A DNA stretch of 64,000 nucleotides from Chloranthus sessilifolius (lineage: Eukaryota > Streptophyta > Magnoliopsida > Chloranthales > Chloranthaceae). The stretch is taken from the NCBI GenBank assembly GCA_021018995.1, contig CM037585.1, forward strand, positions 127,624,831-127,688,830. Direction: 5' to 3'. Below the pieces are notes generated by a model. The model was given only the letters and a program-made list of their open reading frames with translations. It made no database searches and was not told the DNA's origin. Positions within the stretch are counted from its first letter, which is position 1. Each line of letters begins with the position of its first letter. Position numbers and translations under genes: made by a program. Below are positions 11,046-23,000 of the stretch, piece after piece.

Positions 11046-14000
11046 CTAAAGACCAGATAATAAAACTGTATTTATTAGTTAAAAAAGTTTTTGACTCTGG
11101 TTACCAACATCAATACACAGCACGCCTTAGGCCATGGCGGTGCGACATGGTGCATATTTTTTAACAATTCACTTCGTCCAAGTGGTATGATATCATGTGA
11201 ACATACACTAACCCTAAAGAATATAGCCATCAATTGATCCACACCATCCAATATGAGCACTTCAACATGGACACTGTTAAACATGAAAAACAACCTGTAT
11301 CGCATTTGCCTGAATCAAATGGTACAAATCCTTTGATGGGCACCCTTTTTAGGCTAACATCAATTCACATGGTGTTTTGCTACGCGGACAACTTCGATTG
11401 TCAAATATGCGTGCCCCATCGCATAAAAAGTGCACTTTTGAGTGGTATATCTATTGATGTAAGTGATGCCCAATAACCCAAATTAAAATCGTGTTTATGA
11501 GCCAATGGTCACGAAACAAATTGAACAGTAAGTGGGGTCGAGAAAAATAATGCTTACTTAAACTTGATCTCCATCACATTAACATCATGTGCAGGTGTAA
11601 AACCAGCAATTGAGAGGTTGTAGTGTTTCACCTCAGGCATTGCAGGGAGCTGCAGAAGGCCGAATCCCATGCCCAACTTCCCGATTTCCAGTTCTTTCCA
11701 CCTGAAATATCCAACTTGAGCTCATTGAAAATGGAAAGTGCATTCAAATGGCTCATAAGGTATTGAAATAACCTGAAAATGTAAGAGCAATGATGCTCTT
11801 TATATGCACGGATGTATGATACAAATGCCTTGAGGCCCTTCTCCATGACATCACGGTCCCTCTTAGCAGCAGAACGTATCTGGAACAGATGTATGTAACC
11901 AAGATTAATATAGTCGTAAAAAATAAAAATTAAATTAATAAAAATAAAAATAAGGAAGTAAATTTTGTCTACAATGAGCACACTGTTCAAAAAATAATTG
12001 GGAAGTAAGGACAACATTTCACAATCAAAATAAAGATGGCTTTTTATAAAACATAAGAAGGTAAATCCATATCAGACCTAAGGTGCAGCTTAGCAGGTCT
12101 GTGAGAAACCAAAAGCAAAAAAACAAAAGAACAAAAAAGGAAGGGGAAAAGAGACCGCAGCAGCGGCCCACAACACCAACAGTTCAGCAACAAGGCAATG
12201 AACAAGACCCAACAATAACGACCTAAACAGATACAACACTATTCCCCATAGCAGATTCTATCCAGGCTTTAATACATCTGATTATCTACATTATCAGCTC
12301 TTGAAAAGAACGCGTAAGATCTTCGAAAACTCTGCAGTTCCTCTCTTCTCCCCATATGATCCCAAAAAGAGGCAATGGGAAGCACTTTAAGAAAACTGAC
12401 AGAATCCTGGACAACCGAATGAGGAGTTTCTACAGCCAACACCTTACCCGATCTTGGCATGCAACCCACCAACCCAAAAACTACTCTAAAAAAATTCCAA
12501 ATTGCCGACAATACAAAGCAATGCAGAAACACGTGCTCAGCCGATCTTGGTATGCAACCCACCAACCCAAAAAAATTTCTAAACCTATTCCATGAGACCA
12601 TTCCTATTTTGATTATCGACAGTTCTGAACCTATTCCATGAGACACACCAAGCAAAACAAGAGCACGCATGGAGGAGCCTTTAATATGCCATATCCCGGT
12701 CCATGCTTGGCCAATAAGAGGTCTCCGATCCAGGTGCCTATAAAAAGACAACAAAGAACCAGGGATTGCGCCCATAGCCAAATGGAAGGTTGATAATATT
12801 GCAACCTCGAGGTTGCAGGTTCAATCCCAACCTATTAGAAGATTCCAGCTGCTTCCGGTAACTAAGATTCAGATTAACAATCGACACTCTGTTGTCTTCC
12901 ACGCATTACACCAGGGATTGAGCAGACCCAACAGATTAGCAAATTCAGCACACTCTTCATCACAAAGGTTCCTCCTCAACCATATGCCAATTGTCCACCT
13001 GATTAGAGACAACTGCATTTTTATCCATGCAAAGCTGGAAGAGCCTCGTGTGCCTCTCTTTAAGAGGAAATTCTCCTATCCTACCATCAGCCAAGAATTT
13101 AATAGCATCACCCCTACCCAATTTATACTTAATGCACCGCAGACGCCTTTCCACCATCCCGATGCTCATTACATACCTTCAACATTGAGTCCCAACCGTT
13201 CCTGGTCACTTTATATTTATCTGCAATCAACTTAGCCCAGCATGCAATATTCCCATGTCAAGTGTCCATAACCACTTACCCAGAAGCACTTATTCATCTG
13301 GGCTAATCTACAAATTCCGAGACGCCCTTCCACTTTAGAGAAGCAAACAGTATCCCAACTAATAAGATGAATTTTATTTCCTTCCTCCCCTCCACTCCAC
13401 AGAAACTGCTTCATCATGCTTTCCATTCAGTTACTTACCGAAACCAGGCAATGACAGTGGCGGAGCTAAGATTTTCTTCCAAGGGGACCAAGTTATGGTC
13501 GACATAGAAAATGAGCTACTATTAGTATGAGTTGGTATCAGGTAAGTAGCGGCAGCTCCATGTGATTTGGTACTCAGGTCACATTTTGGGATGTATGGCA
13601 TGTGTACTGTCTGATAGGTGTGTGACGTGTGATATAAAGATCAGTAGTGTAGAATATTGGGATGAAAAACTAACTCCATTTTATTCAAAGCCATCAAACG
13701 CCATCTAAAAGCAATGGCTACCATGTAAACCCCGCATACCATTTGTTTTGGATGTGTGAATCAGACGATGGAGATTGTTTTTCGCTCCATGTTTTTATAA
13801 AACAAATCTTGAGATCATGGGCCTCAAATCAAATGAAAGACATTATGGTTCCACATGGCATACCTCCCAAAAAGTGACCCAAGGGGGGGGCAAGCATAGT
13901 AAAAAGAGGGGGGAACTGTCTTTAATAAAGTAGCCTGTTACCATTCTCTGACTAGGCCAAACTGGCCTATTGCTTTATGATATCAAAAGTTTAGGAAGAG

Positions 14001-17000
14001 AGGATTGGGGTGGGGGGGGGAGGGGGGGTGCAACTGCCTCCCTAAGCCTCTGCCTGGCTCCTCCCCTAGGCAATGATGCATTGAGAGGTAGTAGACGGGC
14101 AGATTGGCAAGAGCAGATTTTATTAACGTTAATCTTCCACAAAGAGGAGAAGTTTTCCTTTCCACGCCGCCAGCGTTCATTCCATTCTTTCAAAGATAGG
14201 AACTGATGTAGAGCATAAATGAGGCAGGTTTTGGACAGTTATCGACAACGAAAAAGGGGCATTGTAGGACTGGAGATGCTTCAGAATTTCAAATTTCAAG
14301 GAGGGTGCAAAGAAAGGAAGGGACACCAAAATAAAGCCCATTGGGCCTATTAAATAGGAAGTCAGTAAATAAATTTACTTTGTTTAGTTACCTGGAGTCC
14401 TAATAGAATGGGATTCTACTTAGGATAGAAATAGGAACTTAATAATAAGACTTGCTCAGAAAGCAGCTACGAGTTCTTTTCTTCTTTCTATATATTTCTA
14501 CTGAACTGAGACAGAACCGAATATGACCGTGGAATAAGATTTTATTTTTGTTTTTCTTATGAGAAAAAAAAAACCTTGTGTGAATTTTTTTAGACTCTGA
14601 TATCTCGGTGGCTTTTGAGCCAGTGTTGATAACCAGTATCACGGGTTTCCCCCCCCCCCCCCCCCCCCCCCCCACCTGTATTGCTGCTGATTATGGAACT
14701 TATTGGACTGTGGTCTGGTCGCATACTCCTAAGGACCTACTGCTGAAGTTGCATTATCAACAAGCTGCAGAGGATCATAATTAATATTTACTGCCCCTCA
14801 TAAAAGGTGTTAGTTTAATTTTATTTTCCTGATAAGCACTGATCTACTAGAACATATACGGTTCATATACAGTATATCAGAATTAAGGAGCAGAATTTTC
14901 GTACTATCACAGTGATTAATTGGACTGATATTGTCATTAACTATTTTAGATCGGGGCAGTTTGGGATGGTCTCTTGACACTTCTAAATTGGTCTTTAAGT
15001 GGGTTTTCTGTAACAACTCATATTTTCATATCAATAATATACGTAGATATCATATTTGTGGTTACTAACGTTTGGTCTTCAAGCTTCTCTATTTAATTAA
15101 GTCATTAGTTAACGCAAGTCATGTGATAGCCTACTGATTAAAGGCCTGAGTTATAGACAAGGGGTCTAAGGATCAAACCTATATTTAATTAAGTCATTAG
15201 TTAACACAAGTCATGTGATAGCCTATTGGTTAAAGGCTTGAGCTATAGACAAGGGGTCTAAGGATCAAACCTTGGCACGTGAGTATAAGACTTTTATTTT
15301 GGGCCTAGAAGTAAAACACCTATACACAATTCTTTGGTGTGTCAGCTTAACACTAGATAACCTCCTTTAAGTGATAGAAAAGAAGGTTACGGAGAAACCT
15401 AATCATAATCTCTTCGAAAATTCTCCTTAAGAAAAGAACCGTAAGAAAACCTTCTTTTTTCTTTCAGAGAAAACCCTAGCCGTCACCACTCTCCTTTCTC
15501 AACCATCTCTTCAACCCACCTTAAAACTTTTGAGGATTCTTCCACAAGGAGCACTTGATCCCTTCCACCATCAAGATCAAAGGAGAAGAAGAAAGAAATA
15601 TCGGACAGATGAGAGTTTTGGACGCCAATCTCCTCAAACATCGATCATCATAGATCTACCGTTCATGCCTCAAAAAGGTAGATATCATCGTTCCCAATCA
15701 CGGTTCTATTTTCGAAAAATTTAGATTCTAGTTAATAATTGTCGGGTTTGTATATTGTAATTCATGACTTCAATTTCAGCCTAGAAAAGAAAAAGGAATT
15801 ACTTTCGCGCTCGCCCAAGGTCGCTCGAGCGAATTCACATGTTGCTCGAGCGAGAATGCCTTAGGAAACAAGGCTAAACTTTCGGTCGAAACTCGCTCGA
15901 GCGAGATGTCGAGAGTGCACAAAAATCCTTCGGAAGTAAGTCGCTCAAGCAAGAATTGCTTGTTGCTCGAGCGAGTTCAGTCAGATTTGTCTGTTGCAAC
16001 CCCTTTCTTGAAGTAAAGTCAAGTACCTTCAATCATTTGAAATTATAATCAACCTCTGATGCATCATTTGTATATGTGATGTAGAAAAGGAAATCGGTCG
16101 TTATCAATCAGGATTATCTCATTTCTGCTTGCGACATTAGGACCCGAGGTAGGGGAATTTCAATACACACTTATCTCTAAATTCATAGTCATATAGTGAT
16201 TATCGAGTTAGAAAATGACCCCGTATTGTTAGCATTAGAATGTTGAAACTATCAATTGTAGTACCATTATTGCGTAAATGAAATTGATTGAACGTACATT
16301 GAACATGTGGCATACTTAGAACACGGAACCCTCACTAAATGTCGAAACCCATTGAACATTGAAACACATCGAAACTCATTTAATATTGGAACTCATTGAA
16401 CATCGGAAACGCGTTGAACTCTCATTGAATATTGGAACTCATCGAACATTGAACATTGAACTTTCATTGAATATTGGAGATTGGATCTGAATTCTGAATT
16501 AGCTATGTATTATGAACTCAATATCATGTGTTAAAAACATGCATGTGATTTGAAGAGTTGATCTGAACGAATCCTGTGCGATGGCACCAATTGAACCGTG
16601 CTCCAGCACATACTGAACTGTGTTTCGACACCTACTGAATCGTGCTTCGGCACCTACTGAAAAATTGTTCATGAACAACGATAGTTAGGATTGCCATCGG
16701 CTGCCTCTAGTTCGAGCGCTATACTTGCGTTAGAGATTTTTAAGTTATTATTTAAGTCACGCATGAACATAAGAAATTGCATATAAAATGTAACGAAAAT
16801 CATGTTATTTCAGCATTCATATGAAACAAGAAACATTGAGACTAGAAAAATCAGATGTAATCCATGCATGAGCATGATATTGAAACTCCCTGAATTTAAA
16901 TTCTTAAACATCAACATCGAAATGATCACTGATAGCTATGTATTGAGTGAATAAGATGCAACTGATATTGTGATCATCCTACTGAGCTCGTAAAATTTTT

Positions 17001-20000
17001 AGCTTAGCCCGACACTATGTGTCATAGGTACTGAAGCTACTTGGGAACCCGAACTTGGAGGAGCCCCTACGTTTGCGCCAGAAGGCAAAGGAGATCTTCA
17101 GCTTGAGGATTATTATCCTTAGGCAATTGGTGATTTGGCTTGGTACAAATTAAAGAACTTCTTTTGAACAACTGTCTAAGTTTTTTTCGTACACAGATGC
17201 GATTGCCGCTGTTTGTGTGACAAACGGCCGTCAAAGTGGTTGAACCAGATGGAGAAGATATTCTGTGTGATACCCTGCACGGAAGATGAGAAAGTAAGAT
17301 GGGCATCTTTCCAACTTGAAGGAGAGGCCGACCATTGGTGGAAATCAGTGGAGAGGACTAGAGAACAGGAGACACCAAACACACCATGGACGTGGGCCCA
17401 ATTTACTGAGAAGTACTTCCTCGAATTCGTCAGAGAACAGTGGGAAGTAGATTTCATTTCCCTGACTCAAGGGCAAATGACAGTGATCGAGAACAAGGCA
17501 GAATTCACGAGAATCTCGAGGTTCTCGCGACAACACGTGGCAACTGAAACCATGAAACCCAAGAAGTTCGAACATGGTGTAACACCGAACATCCAGGAGA
17601 GGATCCCCCTATTTAAGTTGAGGACCTACGCAGAAGTCATGGATAGGGACCTCATCGTTGAACGCGATATAAAGATGTATAAATGAAGAGAGGAGCAGAA
17701 TAAGGATAAAGGGAGTCAGACACAATCATTTCTCGACGATCAAACCAATAAAAGGACTAAGTTCTCAATTCCAGCACCGTCTCGGCCAGCAACAGCTACA
17801 AATTTCAGCCAAGCTTCTTCAGTGCCTATGAAGTCCTTTCACCCCTCACAGCCTACTACAACTAAAGCATCGGTAGCACAAAAGACATCATATACCACTA
17901 CGTCCATTCCGCCTGAGTCATGCCCACGATGTGGAAGGAGTCATAAGTTAGAGAATTATCGATGGACCACGGGCTCATGTTTCCGTTGTAGCCATAAAGG
18001 ACATTTGATAAAGGATTGTCCCCAAGAAGAACAAGGAACAAACAACACCGTCATCTACTCAGAGGTTTCGACCTATAGTCCAGGGTCGCACCTACGAGGT
18101 TTCTACCCGTGATGCTCAAGCCACGAACGACGTCATACAACACCGTCATCTACTCAAAGGTCCTCCCAACCTATAGTCCAGGGTCACGCCTACACGGTTT
18201 CTACCCGTGATGCCCAAGCCACGAACGACATTATACAAGGTATAATTTAAATTATTGCCGATTAAAGTCATTGATTCTCCTTCAAGCTAATGAATATTCT
18301 TGATAATCATTCGATTATGAAATTTCATGAACACTATAACATGTAGCTTAGAGTTGATTTATTTAATTATATGAACCCTAGGTACCTTACGCATGTATTG
18401 AAGTAGCGGCATTTGTCAAGACAAGGCACTTGTATTGATAGACCTCGGCTCTACGCACTCCTTTGTGACCTCACAATTTTCCGCCGAATTGAGTATTGCA
18501 CCAGAGCCTTTAGACTTCGTCTTGTCCTTTTCAGTTCCTACGGGAAACTCAGTGATTAACACCATTTGCCGATCGGCCATCGTTCCGATCGAAGATCATA
18601 AAACAACGGTCAACCTGATTATCTTGGACATGCAAGGATTCGATGTAATCCTTGGCATGGATTGGTTATCCACCTACCATGTGAGCGTTGACTGCCTACG
18701 AAAGATGGATCACTTTTCGCCCCTCTAAGGGTGTGTCGTTCAGATTCTATGGCATTAAATCAAGCATCGCACCGTTCATCTCAGCTATTCGAGCTCAACG
18801 GTTATTGAAGAAACGATGCCATGGATACCTCACCTTTATGCAAGACCAACGCAAAGAAAAGGCCAATATCGCAGACATTCCTGCCGCGTGCAAGTTCCTG
18901 GACGTGTTTCCAAAAGACCTGCCTGAATTACCGCCAGATAGAGAAGTTGAATTCTCAATCAATTTACCTTCGGGCACAAAACCTATTTCTAAAGCTCCAT
19001 ACCGTATGGCGCCGGCTGAACTGAAGGAACTTAAGGAGCAATTGCAAGAGCTATTAGATAAGGGGTTCATCAGACCCAGTGTTTCCCCATGGGGAGCCCC
19101 TATCTTGTTCGTCAAAAAGAAAAGACGGTTCGATGAGGCTATGAATTGATTATCGTCAACTTAACAAGTTGACGATCAAGAACCGCTATCCACTCCCTCG
19201 CATTGATGACCTCTTCGATCAACCCCAAGGGGAAAATTTCTTCTGAAAACTGCTTTTCGCACTAGGTATGGTCACTATGAATTTCTGGTGCTGCCCTTCG
19301 GTTTAACAAACGCACCAGCATCGTTCATGGACTTGATGAACCGAGTGTTCAAACCATGCCTTAACCAATTTGCAGTTGTCTTCGTAGATGACATCCTCAT
19401 CTGTTCAAAGACGAGGGAAGCCCATGAGCAACATTTACGCATCACGCTTTAAACTCTTCGTGAGCATCAGTTGTATGCAAAGCTAAGTGCGACTTTTGGC
19501 TCAAACAGGTCGGTTTCTTAGGGCATGTCATCTCTAAAGCGGGTGTAGTCGTTGATCCTGCTAAAATTGAAGTCGTCATGAAATGGGAACAACCAAAGAT
19601 AGTAACAGAGGATTGCAATTTTCTGGGCCTAGCTGGTTATTATAGGAGATTCGTTGAGGGTTTTTCCAAGCTTGCAGGACCACTCACTCAGCTTACAAGG
19701 AAAAATACAAGGTTCGAGTGGAATAGTACGTGTGAAAAGAGCTTCAAAGAACTTATGAAGAAACTGACTTCCGCACCGGTCCTAGCTATACCCTCAGGCT
19801 ATGGGAGTTTTGTAGTGTTCAACGATGCATCACACCACGGGTTGGGTTGTGTGCTAAATCAACATGAAAAGTCATTGCATATGGTTCACGGCAACTCAAC
19901 GACCGCGAAAAGAACTATCCAACTCACGACTTGGAACTAGCGGCAGTGATCTTTGCCTTGAAATTTGGAGACACCTCTACAGAGAAACATTTGAAATCCT

Positions 20001-23000
20001 CACAGACCACAAAAGTCTAAAGTACCTCTTCACTCAGAAGGATTTGAACATGAAACAAAGGAGGTAGATAGAGTTTCTTAAAGACTATGATTGTTCAATC
20101 CAATATCACTCCGGGAAAGCAAATGTAGTAGCCGATGCACTAAGTAGGAAGTCATCTGCGCAGTTGTCTAACCTTGCTACAAGAATCCATCGATGGCAAC
20201 TATTTGAAAGTATTTCTTAGGGCATGTCATCTTTGAAGCGAGTGTAGTCGTTGATCCTGCTAAAATTGAAGTTGTTGTGAAATGGGAACAACCAAAGACA
20301 ATAACAGAGGGTCGCAGTTTTCTGGGCCTAGCTGGTTATTATAGGAGATTCGTTGAGGGTTTTTCCAAGCTTGCAGGACCACTCACTCAGCTTACAAGGA
20401 AAAATACAAGGTTCGAGTGGAATAGTACGTGTGAAAAGAGCTTCCAAGAACTTATGAAGATACTGACTTCCACACCAGTCCTGGCTATACCCTCAAGCAA
20501 TGGGGGCTTTGTAGTGTTCAACGATGCATCACACCACGGGTTGGGTTGCGTGCTAAATCAACATGAAAAAGTCATTGCATATGGTTCACGGCAACTCAAG
20601 GATCGCGAAAAGAACTATCCAACTCACGACTTGGAACTAGCAGCAGTGATCTTTGCCTTGAAATTTGGAGACACCTCTACAGAGAAACATTTGAAATCCT
20701 CGCGGACCACAAAAAAGTCTAAAGTACCTCTTCACTCAGAAGGATTTGAACATGAGACAAAGGAGGTGGATAGAGTTTCTTAAAGGCTATGATTGTTCAA
20801 TCCAATATCACCCCGGGAAAGCAAATGTAGTAGCCGATGCACTAAGTAGGAAGTCATTTGCACAGTTGTCTAACCTTGCTACAAGAATCCATCGATGGCA
20901 ACTATTTGAAAGTATTTCCTAATCTGATGCAAAATTCACTATGAAGGCCTCAGGGGCCTTAATGGCTATCATAACAAATGTAGTCCAGGGGGACAAACCT
21001 GATTTCTCTCTACGAGAGGATGGTGCTCTACTCTTCAAAGGACGACTTTGTGTGCCATCCAACATTCAAATTCGGCGTCAGATTCTTGATGAAGCACACA
21101 AGTCAAAATACACAATCCACCCAGGAAGTACAAAAATATATCAGGATCTTAAGAAAAGTTTTTGGTGGAGAGGTTTAAAATAAAAGGAGATACTTGAATA
21201 CATTTCAAAATGCATAGTTTGCCAACAAGTTAAGATCGATCATCAAAACTCATCGGGTTTGCTACAACCGTTACCCATTCGTGAGTGGAAGTGGGAGAAT
21301 ATTTCCATGGATTTTATCATCGGTCTACCGAAAACTATGAAAGGGTATAATGTCATTTGGGTAGTGATCGACCGATTAACAAAATCCGCACACTTTCTAC
21401 CTTATCGTACTACGTACACCGTCGATCAACTAATCGACTTGTACATCAGAGAAATCATCAGACTTCATGGCATTCCGATTAGCATCGTCTCAGATAAAGA
21501 TCGATTACTCACTTCAAAGTTTTAGCAGAGTTTTCAAAAAGGCATGGGTTCAAGGTTAGACTTCAGCTCTGCTTTTCGCCCTCAGTCTGTCGGTTAAACA
21601 GAAAGGGTAAATCAAGTTATTGAAGATATGATTCGGGCTTATATGTTAGATTTTCGGGGATCTTGGGACAAACATCTACCGTTGATCGAATTTGCCTACA
21701 ACAATAGCCACCAGGTAAGCATTGGGATGGCTCCTTTTGAACCGCTTTATGACCGGAGGTGCGAATCTCCACTAAATTGGGACGAGGCTAGAGAAAGAAT
21801 ATTGTTAGGCTCAAAACTTATTGAGAGCACAACTGAAGTCATTAAGGTGATCCGAGAAAGACTAAAGACTGCACAAAGTCGATAGAAGAGTTATGCAGAC
21901 CTATGTAGAACGAATGTTGAATTTCAGGTAAATTGATGAATAGTTGTTATTTTTAAATTTTTTGAAATTATTTATATTCCCCATACAGTCATACGAAAGT
22001 TGTTTTTCAGAAAGGGGACCGTCTTTATCAAAATATCACCAACAAAGGGAGTGATGTGATTCGAGAAGTGTGGAAAATTGAGCCCACGATACGTTGGACC
22101 CTTCGAGATTTTGGGTCAGGTCAGTGAGGTTGCCTATCGGATAGCATTACCACCCCAGCTATCCAGCATGCACGTCTTCCATGTATCTATTTTACGGAAG
22201 TACGTAAAAGACCCAACTCATGTCTTGGACTATTAGCCGATTGAGCTACACGAGGAATGACCGTTATTGAGGAGCCAATGCAAATCCTTGATCGTAAAGA
22301 ATAAGTCTTGCGTGCAAAACGGATTCCGCTTGTACTTGTGAAGTGGCAGAATCATTCATCCAAAGAGGCTACCTGGGAGCGCGAGGTTGATATCCGTGAC
22401 AAATATCCGAATCTCTTCAAATAAGGTATGAAATCTTTCGAGTACCAACATTCGATGAATTTTACGATAGAACTTAACACCAATTATTGAGCGATCACAG
22501 CCAAAATTTTGCTTTCAGGAAACTTTCTGAAGTCATTCGCTTGAGCGACCTTTCATTTTCGCTCGAGTGACACCTTCAGAGTTATTTTTTTTTTACAAAA
22601 TATAAAATTCAGTCATTTTTCGCTCGAGCGATAGCGGTTACCGCTCGAGCGAGATCCCTTATTTCCCCCTGGTTAAAACTTCTGTCACTTTTCGCTCGAG
22701 CGACATTCAGTTGTTGCTCGAGCGATTTTGAAATCGGCTCTTTGTACATTACATACTAGCTCGAGCGACAACTAGTTGTCACTCGAGCGAACTTGACGGA
22801 TTATATACCCCTAGCAATAGTTCCTCTTCAATTTCACACGCGATTTTGCTATCGAAACGTTCCAGCTACCTTCTCCGCACGCGAGAACTCGTCGTGTTGC
22901 ACAATGTTATCGACTTTCGGCACCTTCTCTTCTCTTGCACGTACTTTCACCTATTTCCTTGGCGCCAAAGGTAACATTTATTTTTTAAATTGAAATACAC

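Larger units (their letters stand above)
12269..14210 (-). pseudogene. LINE (non-LTR retrotransposon) reverse transcriptase C-terminus and zf-RVT region, decayed
   Basis: Read on the minus strand it shows, in order, [19 protein letters not shown] (about 14130-14070), MKQFLWSGG (13415-13390), a W..VC..K.EG.LGI segment (13365-13310), a GDAIKFL region (13090) and AEHVFLHC (about 12535). These are the successive landmarks of a plant LINE after the RT catalytic core. Frameshifts and stops are frequent. The copy is interrupted by a hAT-type insertion at 13455-14068, and removing it rejoins the LINE frame. Endonuclease and RT core are missing, so it is an immobile fragment in a helicase intron. Confidence 0.82.
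18381..22424 (+). pseudogene. Element A pol (protease, RT, duplicated RNase H, integrase, chromodomain)
   Basis: Protease is recognised by [12 protein letters not shown] (about 18430) and reverse transcriptase by [18 protein letters not shown] (19000) and FVDDILI (19380). About 65 bp spanning the first catalytic RT block are missing near 19230 compared with element B. A 699/702-bp tandem duplication (19514-20914) repeats the RT end and RNase H. Integrase shows the HHCC-type finger ([10 protein letters not shown] at 21110, CIVCQQVK at 21210) and catalytic blocks SMDFIIGLP (21310) and IVSDKD (21490). Intron 2 is at 21928-22010. The C-terminus [18 protein letters not shown] ends at TAA 22422-22424. 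Confidence 0.88.

Noticed and set aside
8290-15275. Functional tRNA genes suggested by B-box words
   Set aside because: No cloverleaf with paired acceptor stem could be drawn at 8330, 12830, 15160 or 15250; at most SINE fragments.
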